Assembly: GCF_049856295.1 (NCBI RefSeq)
Contig: NZ_JBNDMZ010000006.1
Span: forward strand, 198,333-262,332
Reading direction: 5' to 3'
Origin: JB111 sp049856295
GTDB taxonomy: Bacteria; Actinomycetota; Actinomycetes; Actinomycetales; Actinomycetaceae
Length of the DNA: 64,000 nt
The notes under the pieces were generated by a model. It had not been told where the DNA came from, searched no databases, and saw nothing but the letters and a program-made list of their open reading frames with translations. This document shows, in pieces, positions 55,983 through 63,873 of this stretch. The stretch's first letter is position 1; every line of letters begins with the position of its first letter. Both the position numbers and the translations under genes were made by a program.

Positions 55983-58823
55983 GTGGCAGCCCGATCCTCG
56001 TCCTCCAGGTGGCGCACCGCGCTCGTCAGTCTTCTCGCCGTGGTGCTCGTCCTGTCCGTGGCGGTCGTCGCGGTAGCGACCTACCTCGTCCGGCGACCCC
56101 TGCCGGACCACTCGGGGGAGCAGCAGGTGCCCGGCCTCACCGCCGAGGTCGAGGTGCTGCGCGACGAACGGGGCGTGCCGCACCTGTACGCGGAGACCGA
56201 CGAGGACCTCATGGCGGGGCTCGGGTTCGTGCACGCCCAGGACCGGTTCTTCGAGATGGACTACCGGCGCCACGTCACCTCCGGTCGGCTCTCGGAGCTC
56301 GTCGGCGACGTCCCCGCTGCGGTCGAGGCCGACATGGTCATCCGCACGATGGGCTGGCGGGAGGTCGCCGAGGAGGAGTGGGAGCTGCTCACCGAGGAGT
56401 CCCGAGCGCTGTACACGGCCTACGCCGACGGCGTGAACGCCTACCTCGACGGCCGCGAGGCCTCCCGGCTCGGCCTGGAGTACACCGTCCTGTCCCTCAG
56501 CACGGACGTCGAGGACATCGACCCGTGGACGGGCGTCGACTCGCTCGCCTGGCTCAAGGCCATGGCCTGGGACCTGCGCGGGAACTACAACGACGAGGTG
56601 GCGCGCGCGGGCGCCCTGCGGCCGATGTTCGGCGACGTCGAGGTCGTCGACGGCCTGTTCCCGGCCTACCCTGCCGAGGAGCACGCCCCGATCCTTCCCG
56701 AGGGCGGCGACGGGGGCGGGGAGTCGGCGTCCGCCGCCCCGGCTCCGGGGGACGGCGAGAGCCCGTCGGGGGAGCCCGGCGAGAGTCCCTCGGGTGACTC
56801 GGAGGCGCCGACCGAGGAGACGGACGCCGACGCCGCACCGGACGCGCAAGCCGTGCCGGGTGCCGAGGCCGGCACAGAGGTCGACACCGGTCCGGGCGCC
56901 GCCCCGATCCCGGGGGCCGGGCCGCTGGGCGGCGCCGTCACCGACCCGATCGCGGGGACAGCCTCCTCACTGACCTCGCACCGGGCGGGCGACGCCGTGA
57001 GCTCGGCGGGCAGCGCGCTCGACGCCGTGCCGGTGCTCCTGGGCGAGGGCGACGGCATCGGGTCCAACTCGTTCGTCGTGGCCGGGGAGCACACGGCGAC
57101 GGGGGAGCCGATCCTTGCCAACGACCCGCACCTCGGGCTCGAGCAGCCCAATCTCTGGTACCAGGTGGGCCTGCACTGCGTGGAGCTGGACGCGGACTGC
57201 ACGTTCGACGTCACCGGCTTCTCGTTCGCCGGCATGCCGGGCGTCATCATCGGCCACAACGACCAGCTGTCCTGGGGGCTGACGAACCTCGGCGCCGACG
57301 TCATGGACCTCACGCTCGAGCGGGTGTTCTCCGACGGCACCTACCTCCGCGGCGAGGAGCGCCTCGCGCTCGAGCGACGCACGGAGACGATCCTCGTCGA
57401 CGGCGGGGACCCCGTCACCCTCGAGGTCCTGTCCACCGAGGCGGGGCCGATCGTCTCCGAGGTGCTCGGCGACACCCGGGCGGCCGCCGGTGTCCCCGTG
57501 CCCGAGGACTCGCCCGAGGCGCACTTCGAGGGGTACTCGGTGGCGCTGCAGTGGACGGCACTGACCCCCGGCCGGACCGGGGACGCGGTGTTCGCCCTCA
57601 ATCGCGCCGCGACCGCCGAGGACGTCGCGGCCGCGGCCGAGCTGTTCGAGGTCCCCAGCCAGAACATCGTGTTCGCGACCGCCGACGGCGACATCGGCTA
57701 CCAGGCGCCCGGCCGGATCCCCGTGCGCGGCGAGGTCCCGGACGCCGAGCTCCCCGCCGACGGCTCGTGGCCGCGCCCCGGGTGGGACGAGCGCTACGCC
57801 TGGCAGGGGTTCGTCGCGCCGGAGGACATGCCCGCCGCGCTCAACCCGGCCGAGGGGTTCGTCGTCGCCGCGAACCAGGCGGTGCTCCCGCCCGGGACGG
57901 AGCCGTTCCTCACGGGGGACTACGACGCGGGGTACCGCTCGCAGCGCATCCGCACGCTCCTCGAGGAGCGGCTCGCCGCGGGTGAGCCGCTGACCGTGGA
58001 CGGTGCGAACGAGATCATGCTCGACGACGCCAGCCCGTTCGGCGAGGTGGTCGTGCCCTACCTCCTCGAGGTCGACGTCGAGGACCCGTTCGTGGCCGAG
58101 GCCGTCGCCCTCCTCGAGGACTGGGCGGAGCAGGGCTACCCGAACGACGTGGACTCCGCCGGCGCCGCCTACTTCAACGCCGTGTGGGTCGAGATCCTCG
58201 CGATGACCCTCGGTGACGAGCTGCCCGACGCGCAGGCGCCGAACGGTGGGGACCGCTGGCTCCTCGTGCTCGAGCAGATGCTGGCCGAGCCCTCGGACCG
58301 CCACTGGGACGACCGGACCACCGTCAACGTGGTCGAGACCCGGGACGAGATCCTCGGCCAGGCGCTCGTCGAGGGGCGCCACCAGCTCACCGCCCGCCTC
58401 GGGAAGGACCCGTCGACCTGGCGCTGGGGCGACCTCCATGTCTTCGCGCCGCAGCACCCGGTGCTCGGCGGGGACGGGGTGCCCGGCCTCGTGCGGCGGT
58501 ACGTCAACCCCGAGCCGGTCGGCGTGCCCGGCGGCTCGGCGGTCGTCAACGCGACGAGCTACAGCACCTCGGCCCGCGACGAGTACGGGCGGCCGAGCTA
58601 CGCGGTCACCGCGGGACCGTCGATGCGGATGGTCGTCGACATGGCGGACCTCGACGCCTCGACCTGGGTGACCACCTCGGGGACGAGCGGGCACCCGGCC
58701 TCGGCGCACTACACGGACCAGGCCGAGGCGTGGGCCGAGGGCGAGACCTTCCCGTGGGCGTTCAGCCGGGCGGCGGTCGAGGAGGCCGAGGACGACCGGT
58801 TCGTCCTCACGCCCGGCGGCTGA
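55983..58823 (+). CDS. Penicillin acylase (Ntn-hydrolase) family protein
   Basis: A 946-aa membrane-anchored Ntn-hydrolase with one N-terminal membrane helix (about 13-35). The alpha-chain region includes GVPHLYAETDEDLMAGLGFVHAQDRFFEMD. The nucleophile Ser, freed by self-cleavage, is in DGIGSNSFVVAGEHTATG (about residue 360), followed by NDPHLGL and GMPGVIIGHNDQLSWGLTNLGAD. Before it lies an unusually long Gly/Ala/Pro/Glu-rich spacer (about 240-330), probably the excised linker or a disordered loop. The family hydrolyses amides: beta-lactams, N-acyl-homoserine lactones, peptides. GTG start 6 nt behind TACGCT (leaderless). Substrate unknown; quorum-signal acylase is possible. Confidence 0.92.
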   Translation: MAARSSSSRWRTALVSLLAVVLVLSVAVVAVATYLVRRPLPDHSGEQQVPGLTAEVEVLRDERGVPHLYAETDEDLMAGLGFVHAQDRFFEMDYRRHVTSGRLSELVGDVPAAVEADMVIRTMGWREVAEEEWELLTEESRALYTAYADGVNAYLDGREASRLGLEYTVLSLSTDVEDIDPWTGVDSLAWLKAMAWDLRGNYNDEVARAGALRPMFGDVEVVDGLFPAYPAEEHAPILPEGGDGGGESASAAPAPGDGESPSGEPGESPSGDSEAPTEETDADAAPDAQAVPGAEAGTEVDTGPGAAPIPGAGPLGGAVTDPIAGTASSLTSHRAGDAVSSAGSALDAVPVLLGEGDGIGSNSFVVAGEHTATGEPILANDPHLGLEQPNLWYQVGLHCVELDADCTFDVTGFSFAGMPGVIIGHNDQLSWGLTNLGADVMDLTLERVFSDGTYLRGEERLALERRTETILVDGGDPVTLEVLSTEAGPIVSEVLGDTRAAAGVPVPEDSPEAHFEGYSVALQWTALTPGRTGDAVFALNRAATAEDVAAAAELFEVPSQNIVFATADGDIGYQAPGRIPVRGEVPDAELPADGSWPRPGWDERYAWQGFVAPEDMPAALNPAEGFVVAANQAVLPPGTEPFLTGDYDAGYRSQRIRTLLEERLAAGEPLTVDGANEIMLDDASPFGEVVVPYLLEVDVEDPFVAEAVALLEDWAEQGYPNDVDSAGAAYFNAVWVEILAMTLGDELPDAQAPNGGDRWLLVLEQMLAEPSDRHWDDRTTVNVVETRDEILGQALVEGRHQLTARLGKDPSTWRWGDLHVFAPQHPVLGGDGVPGLVRRYVNPEPVGVPGGSAVVNATSYSTSARDEYGRPSYAVTAGPSMRMVVDMADLDASTWVTTSGTSGHPASAHYTDQAEAWAEGETFPWAFSRAAVEEAEDDRFVLTPGG

Positions 58824-58832
58824 GCGCCGGGA

Positions 58833-59522
58833 TCAGGCCCCGCGCGCGGGTGCGCTGTCCCCGCTGGCCGTCGTCTCGTACGGGTCGTCGGGCGGCAGCA
58901 GGCTCGTGGTCCCCGAGGGCTGGACGACGCCGGCCACCCGGACGTCCTGCGGGCCGTGGGGGAGCGGGCCGTCGACCAGCTCGTCGTCGAAAAGGACGGC
59001 CCAGACCGGCGTGCTCGGCGGGAGGTGCTTGAGCACCCGGTCGTACCAGCCACCGCCCTGCCCGAGTCGGTTGCCCTGTCGGTCGACGGCCAGGGCGGGG
59101 ACGACGACGACGTCGGCCTCCGCGATCGCCTCGGATGGCATCGGGTCGCCGGAGGGCTCGAGCGGGCGGCCCGGGGCGCGCTCCGCGAGGTCGTCGGTGC
59201 CGCGGAAGGTGGCCCAGGCCCGGGCGAGCCCCGGCCCGAGCGCCGGCAGGAGGATCCGCACGCCCGTCTCGTGCAGGGTCTCGATCGTCGGGAGCGACGG
59301 CGGCTCGGCACGGCGGGAGACGTGGTGCGCGACCGTCCGTGCGCCGTCGAGCAGCGGGAGCACGTGGCGGGCGATCGCGATCCCGTCCCGGGCCCGGTCG
59401 GTGTCCTGCCGTCGCGCGCGGTGGTCCCTGACGGTCGCCCGAAGGATCTGCTTCGCGTCGTCGACCTCGAGATGGTCGACGCGCGGAAGGTCAAGGATGC
59501 GCCGGTGCATGGCCACCATCAT
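58833..59522 (-). CDS. 5-formyltetrahydrofolate cyclo-ligase
   Basis: A 229-aa enzyme that converts 5-formyl-THF to 5,10-methenyl-THF with ATP. The family features DDAKQILRATVRDHRARR at the N-terminus, VVVVPALAVDRQGNRLGQGGGWYDRVL and WAVLFDDELVDG are present; the GQGGGWYDR loop is the ATP/folate site. Three in-frame ATGs (59522, 59519, 59510) are possible; none has a clear Shine-Dalgarno, so the start is uncertain. Ends 10 nt from the convergent penicillin-acylase gene. Divergent from the acetyltransferase gene, a conserved actinobacterial neighbourhood. Confidence 0.9.
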   Translation of the reverse strand: MMVAMHRRILDLPRVDHLEVDDAKQILRATVRDHRARRQDTDRARDGIAIARHVLPLLDGARTVAHHVSRRAEPPSLPTIETLHETGVRILLPALGPGLARAWATFRGTDDLAERAPGRPLEPSGDPMPSEAIAEADVVVVPALAVDRQGNRLGQGGGWYDRVLKHLPPSTPVWAVLFDDELVDGPLPHGPQDVRVAGVVQPSGTTSLLPPDDPYETTASGDSAPARGA

Positions 59523-59637
59523 GCCAAGGATCGGGGTCCGAGGCGCGGCGACCAGGGGGGAAGATGCCACCGTTTCGCCCCCGGCGTAGGCGGTGGCGCG
59601 GCGGTGCCCGACGTGGGCGGGCCGTACCCTCTCAGGC

Positions 59638-60258
59638 GTGCCCACGCCTACCACCTGGCCCGTCGAGCTGCACGACGACGAGCTGGTGCTGCGCGGCCTG
59701 CGCCGCCGCGACCGACGCCCCTGGCAGGCGCTGCTCGAGTCGAACCGGGCCTGGCTCGAGCCGTGGATGGCCGGGTCACCCGCGCCCGGGCGACCGATGA
59801 GTGTCGGTGAGCAGGTCGTGGCCAACCGCAGGGCGGCACGCGCGGGGGAGGCGCTGCCGTTCGTCGTCGTGCTCGGCGGCGAGATCGTCGGGGCCGTCAC
59901 GGCCCAGCCGGTCACGCGCGGGTCCAGCTGGACGGCATCGATCGGGTACTGGGTGTCGAGGCACGTGGCCGGGCGGGGGATCGCGCCCCGGGCGGTCGCG
60001 CTCGTGGCCGACCATCTCATCGACGAGCTCGGCATCCACCGGGTCGAGATCGACGTGCGGCCGGAGAACGCGGCGAGCCTGCGCGTGGTCGCCAAGCTGG
60101 GCTTCACGGAGGAGGGCCCGAGGCGGGGGCTCATCTTCGTCGACGGCGACTGGCGCGACCATCGTTCGTTCGCGCTGCTGGCCGGGGACCACGGGCGCGG
60201 GCCCGGGGCGGTGCGGCGCCATCTCGACGGCGGTTCGTCGTCGGGCGGGACGGACTGA
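59638..60258 (+). CDS. GNAT acetyltransferase, RimJ/RimL-like
   Basis: A 206-aa GNAT enzyme. LVLRGLRRRDRRPWQALLESN opens the fold, IGYWVSRHVAGRGIAPRAVALV is the acetyl-CoA-binding motif A (Q/R-x-x-G-x-G/A form), and GIHRVEIDVRPENAASLRVVAKLGFTEEG is the classical RimJ/L ending. It should acetylate protein N-termini (ribosomal proteins in RimJ). The GTG at 59638 is 7 nt behind TACCCT (leaderless). In actinobacteria a rimJ-like gene commonly sits between the folate cyclo-ligase and the division gene sepX/glpR, as here. Confidence 0.9.
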   Translation: MPTPTTWPVELHDDELVLRGLRRRDRRPWQALLESNRAWLEPWMAGSPAPGRPMSVGEQVVANRRAARAGEALPFVVVLGGEIVGAVTAQPVTRGSSWTASIGYWVSRHVAGRGIAPRAVALVADHLIDELGIHRVEIDVRPENAASLRVVAKLGFTEEGPRRGLIFVDGDWRDHRSFALLAGDHGRGPGAVRRHLDGGSSSGGTD

Positions 60259-60261
60259 CGC

Positions 60262-60354
60262 GAGGTCGCGGGACCGACCCGAGGTCGCGGGACCGACCCG
60301 AGGTCGCGGGACCGACCCGAGGACGCGGGACCGACCCGAGGACGCGGGACCGAA
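60262..60354. repeat. 19-bp tandem repeat, five copies
   Basis: Units of GAGGTCGCGGGACCGACCC at 60262-60280, 60281-60299 and 60300-60318, then two with GAGGAC (60319-60337 and 60338-60354, the last lacking two bases). It begins 3 nt after the acetyltransferase stop, at a convergent junction. The later two copies share the T-to-A change, showing step-wise expansion. Confidence 0.92.
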
Positions 60355-60408
60355 CGGCCCGAGGGCGAGGCGCCGGTCGAACCCGGCCCGGCCCGGCGGT
60401 GGAACGGG

Positions 60409-60444
60409 ACCGGCCCCGCCCCGCGGGTGCGGGACGGGGCCGGT
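60409..60444. terminator. Terminator between convergent genes
   Basis: ACCGGCCCCGCCCCGC pairs with GCGGGACGGGGCCGGT (one mismatch) around a short loop, between the 19-bp repeats and the lipoprotein stop. Confidence 0.8.
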
Positions 60445-60476
60445 GAGTGCGCGGCGCGCGGGGCGCCGGCGGCGGA

Positions 60477-61292
60477 CTACTCGACGGTGCCGGTGAGCTC
60501 GCCCTCGAACTCCTCGCCGAGACGCTCGCCGGCGTCGTCGCGGGGCTCGTAGGACACCTCGACCGTGAAGGCCTCGCCCGGCTGGTAGAGCATGACCTCG
60601 CCGACCGAGTACTGCTCGCCGGTGCCGAGGACGTAGGTGTCCTCGCCGAGCGAGTCGCCGTTGACCGCGTTGTCGTTGACGCCGTTCTCCTCGAGCAGGT
60701 CGGTGTCGGAGACGGACGGCTGCTGCATGTAGGGCCAGGTGTCGTAGCTCAGGCCCGCGTCGACCAGCCCGTAGGTCAGGGTGATCGGGTCGCCGTTGTT
60801 GGTGACGACGTAGTTGAGGATGAGGACCTCGTCGCCCTCGTTGACGATCGGCTCGTCGGTGTCCGGGTCCGCCCAGATGCTCGAGCGCGTCGCCTGGCCG
60901 GTGCCGACCTGGTAGACGTCGACCGTCACGTCGCCGGCCTCGATCGTGCCGAGTAGCTCGCCGTCCTCGGTGACCTCGTTGGCCCAGGGAGCAGCGGAAC
61001 CGGCGCCGGCGGACGCACCGCCCTCGTCGCTCGCGGACTCGCTCGGGGACTCGCCGCCGGCGGCGTCGTCGGAGGGGGTCTCCTCGGACTCCGACTCCTC
61101 GTCCTCGGAGGGGGTCTCCTCGGACTCCGACTCGGTCTCCTCGGTGGTCTCCTCCTCCTCCGGTGCCTCCTCGGAGGTCGGCTCCTCGGCGGGCGTCGCG
61201 TCCTCGCCGTCGCTCCCGCAGGCGGCGAGCGTGAGGGCGGCGGCCGCGGCGAGCGCGACGCTGGCGGTCATCCTCCGGGTGGTGGTGCGCAT
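60477..61292 (-). CDS. Secreted lipoprotein with acidic linker
   Basis: A 271-aa lipoprotein: signal peptide with lipobox LAAC (Cys near residue 25), then about 75 residues of Glu/Ser/Thr repeats (EETTEETESESEETPSE-type), then a globular domain (about 105-271) with YVVTNNGDPITLTYGLVD, a segment like DUF4352/telomeric-repeat-binding immunoglobulin folds of secreted proteins. AGGAGC lies upstream of ATG 61292. It interrupts the otherwise conserved rimJ-sepX order and points the other way. Function unknown. Confidence 0.8.
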   Translation of the reverse strand: MRTTTRRMTASVALAAAAALTLAACGSDGEDATPAEEPTSEEAPEEEETTEETESESEETPSEDEESESEETPSDDAAGGESPSESASDEGGASAGAGSAAPWANEVTEDGELLGTIEAGDVTVDVYQVGTGQATRSSIWADPDTDEPIVNEGDEVLILNYVVTNNGDPITLTYGLVDAGLSYDTWPYMQQPSVSDTDLLEENGVNDNAVNGDSLGEDTYVLGTGEQYSVGEVMLYQPGEAFTVEVSYEPRDDAGERLGEEFEGELTGTVE

Positions 61293-61482
61293 AGGGCTGG
61301 AGCTCCTGTGATCGTCGGGTGGGGATGCGGGGCGGCGGGCGCCCGGCTGCATCGGCCCCGGGGGGCTCGTCGCAGCGTAGCCAGGGGCGCCGTCCGATTC
61401 GGCGCAACGGTGCGGAATGCGGTCGCTGTCACGTCCGCGCGCCTCCCGGATCCTGCCCGCGCGCCGACCTAGCGTGGGATTC

Positions 61483-62682
61483 GTGGATCTTCAGGGCTAC
61501 GTCCTCGCCGCGGCGGTGGTCATGCTCCTGGTCTACGCGCTGCCCGCCGTCGCGGACCGCCGTCGCCTCATGGCCGCCACGCGGCTCGAGGACCGGTACT
61601 CCGACCGGCTGCGGGTCGTGGCGACCGTCGGTGACGGCGGGCGCCGGGGTCGGGCCTCGCCCGGCCATCCCGGTCGGGTCGCGCGCAGCGCGGCCGACCG
61701 ACCCACCGCACCGCTGCTGCTACCCGTCGGACCGGAGTCACGCGCCATGAGCACGATCAAGCCCCGCCTCTCCGAGCCGGCGCGGCGTGCCCGCGACCTC
61801 GCCCATGCCCGCTCGCAGCGGGCTGCCCGGATGAGTCGACGCGACGCTGCCCGCAACCGCCGCACGATGTACCAGGTGGTCCTCGGACTGCTCGCCGTCG
61901 CCGCCTGGGCGCTCGTGCACTACGCCGGCTGGCACCTGGCGGCCGCGATCGTGCCGAGCCTGCTGCTCGTCGCCGTCGTGGCCCTGTCGGTCCGGGCGGC
62001 CGGCGAGCGGCGGATGCTCAACTCGGTCGACCGCGCCGAGATCCGTCGGATCGACGGGGAGCTCAAGGAGCTCGCCCGCCGTCCGCGCGCGGCCGGCGAG
62101 CTCGAGGCCGGTGAGAGCGCCGAGGAGCGCGCGACCGGGGCGGGCCAGGACCGGACCCGCGCACAGCTGCCCGCCGCGGTCGGCTCGACGGACGCCGAGA
62201 GCCGTGCCGACGCCGAGCGCACGGACACGGACGAGCAGGAGGCCACGCCCGCCGGGCGCGCCGCCACGTCCGCCCCCGACGGCGTCGCCGCCCGCACCTG
62301 GGCCACGGTCGCCTCCGCGCAGCTCACCCCCCACAGCGACCCGCAGCCTGCCGCCGAGCCCCTGGGTCGGTCGGGCGAGGTCCGCGAGGACGGTCCTGCT
62401 CGTGCCCCCCGCACCGAGGACGCCCCGGGCGCGTGGACGCCGGTGCCCGTGCCTGCCTCGCGGTGGTCCGGCGACGGCTCGGGTGCGCAGCGCCGTACCG
62501 CCCCGGCCTTCGAGCCGCCCGTCGCGCCGTCCGCCCGCGTGCCGCTGCGCCCGACCCGGCCGAGCTCGGCCGGGTCCGTCGTGGCCGGCTCGGGCGCCGA
62601 CGCCCCGGCTCCGGACGCACCGAAGGCCCCCGTCCTCGACCTCGACGCCGCACTCGCGCGCCGCCGGGCGAAGGGCGCCTGA
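61483..62682 (+). CDS. Probable SepX/GLPR-like division-site membrane protein
   Basis: A 399-aa protein starting at GTG 61483, 7 nt behind TAGCGT (leaderless). A first helix (about 4-22, QGYVLAAAVVMLLVYALPA) is followed by RRRLMAATRLEDRYSDRLRVVA, similar in pattern to the start of Streptomyces SepX. Two further helices (about 130-172) are followed by some 220 residues of disordered Ala/Pro/Asp-rich sequence ending DLDAALARRRAKGA. SepX in Streptomyces and GLPR in Corynebacterium are receptors for the gephyrin-like Glp at the septum. Context (folate cyclo-ligase, rimJ) agrees. Glp itself is not in the window. Sequence is fast-evolving, so the call is moderate. Confidence 0.55.
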   Translation: MDLQGYVLAAAVVMLLVYALPAVADRRRLMAATRLEDRYSDRLRVVATVGDGGRRGRASPGHPGRVARSAADRPTAPLLLPVGPESRAMSTIKPRLSEPARRARDLAHARSQRAARMSRRDAARNRRTMYQVVLGLLAVAAWALVHYAGWHLAAAIVPSLLLVAVVALSVRAAGERRMLNSVDRAEIRRIDGELKELARRPRAAGELEAGESAEERATGAGQDRTRAQLPAAVGSTDAESRADAERTDTDEQEATPAGRAATSAPDGVAARTWATVASAQLTPHSDPQPAAEPLGRSGEVREDGPARAPRTEDAPGAWTPVPVPASRWSGDGSGAQRRTAPAFEPPVAPSARVPLRPTRPSSAGSVVAGSGADAPAPDAPKAPVLDLDAALARRRAKGA

Positions 62683-62827
62683 CCCGCACCTGCGGCCGGC
62701 CCTGCCGAGCGGTGGCGTTCGTCGTCGTCGGGGCCCCTCGGCATGACGCAGGACACGGATCGAGGCGCTGGTGAGGGGGTTGCGCGGTGCTAGACTTTTC
62801 TTCGCTCACCGGCCCGCCGGGGAGCAT

Positions 62828-62900
62828 GGGGCTATGGCGCAGTTGGTAGCGCGTCTCGTTCGCAATGAGAAGGTCGGGGGTTCGAATCCCCCTAGCTCCA
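62828..62900 (+). tRNA. tRNA-Ala (anticodon CGC)
   Basis: A 73-nt cloverleaf: acceptor GGGGCTA/TAGCTCC, D-arm GCGCAGTTGGTAGCGC, anticodon stem TCTCG/TGAGA around loop TTCGCAA (anticodon CGC, reads GCG), T-arm GGGGGTTCGAATCCCCC. No encoded CCA. DNA composition changes downstream, so the gene may mark an integration site. Confidence 0.97.
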
Positions 62901-62933
62901 CTCGAGTGGTTCGTGAGACAGCGACTCGTCAGC

Positions 62934-62963
62934 GGCTGGTTCCCCGGATGCGGGGAGCCGGCC
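62934..62963 (+). terminator. Terminator downstream of tRNA-Ala
   Basis: GGCTGGTTCCCCG and CGGGGAGCCGGCC form a hairpin (one G-T and one mismatch) followed by GTTTCTCC, about 35 nt after the tRNA. The remaining sequence to 63154 holds no supported gene. Confidence 0.7.
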
Positions 62964-63154
62964 GTTTCTCCGTCGGTAGGAGTGCGCGGGCGTCAGGGCG
63001 GTTGAGCTCGGACATTGATCTCGCTCCCGTCCGGAGCCTGCCAGGCTGTCGCGCGTCTGGCAGAGGAGGTCGCGCCGATTCTGATCCGCATGGTCAATCG
63101 CTTCGGGCCGACCGGACTGCCCTGCCGGGTCCGTTCGCGGTCGAGAGGTGCGAC

Positions 63155-63490
63155 TCAGACGTCCGGTTCGGCTTGCGCGCTGCTCCTCTTGAGTTGGGCC
63201 GCAACGGCGATGGTCACGAGTGCCACGGCCGTGGCTACCGTGTTGGGGATGACGAGCGGCCAGTCGTGCCGGGCCAGTCCGTAGAAGGCCCACAGCAGGA
63301 AGCCCGGGATGAGCAGGGCGAAATAGCCGAGTGATACATCGTCGGCGGACCGAGTTCGCAGCATCCTGTGAATCTGCAGAGTCGGGGCGATCGCCATGAC
63401 GACTCCCCACCCCGCCGCCGCCAGGCCAAGAACGTCGCTGAGCACCACGGGAGCCTCCTGCTGCTGACCCTGGCTCTGGTCCTCGTCCAT
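63155..63490 (-). CDS. SemiSWEET-like PQ-loop membrane protein
   Basis: A 111-aa protein with three helices (about 17-40, 50-70 and 76-98). The first helix carries APTLQIHRMLRTRSADDVSLGYF, the PQ-loop-type motif of SemiSWEET sugar transporters (P-x-x-x-Q form), followed by LLWAFYGLARHDWPLVIPNT. SemiSWEETs dimerise to form a sugar facilitator. ATG 63490 chosen; the frame is open 27 codons further, without family similarity. Codon use is less G/C-biased than its neighbours to the left, which suggests transfer. Confidence 0.8.
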   Translation of the reverse strand: MDEDQSQGQQQEAPVVLSDVLGLAAAGWGVVMAIAPTLQIHRMLRTRSADDVSLGYFALLIPGFLLWAFYGLARHDWPLVIPNTVATAVALVTIAVAAQLKRSSAQAEPDV

Positions 63491-63873
63491 AGTGCACGGG
63501 GGGCGACACGAAGATGCATCAAGACTATGTGAAGCAGCGCCCTCAACGTCGACATCGCCACCATCCTCCATCCGGCACTAACCGCATACACATACGCACA
63601 TCTGATGACGAATCGTGTCTCGAGAAGTGACCGAGTATCACCACGCCTGCGTAGATTTGCAGCCAGCATCTCTTCGCCACGGCCGATGTTAGAAGGTCAT
63701 GAGACGTGTGCATGCCCTGCGAAGGACACATTGCGCACAGTTGAGTCCCGGATAGTGGTGCAGCGCGGTGACCTCGTGGTCGTCTCAGATATGGGCGCGG
63801 TCGCCAGCGGCAAGATCAGTCTCAGGGGCACCACTTTGTCAGCATTGAGCTTCGGCTGTTTCCGCGCGAAACC
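63491..63873. other. Gene-poor, lower-GC stretch between SemiSWEET and the IS end
   Basis: 383 nt, visibly richer in A/T than the rest of the window (for example ACTAACCGCATACACATACG at 63578). Short open frames exist but show no G/C-ending codon bias or recognisable protein. Probably non-coding or decayed accessory DNA; it may hold the promoter of the SemiSWEET gene. Confidence 0.5.

Noticed and set aside
60262..60354. CRISPR array
   Set aside because: The 19-bp units abut without spacers and no cas gene is present; it is a minisatellite.
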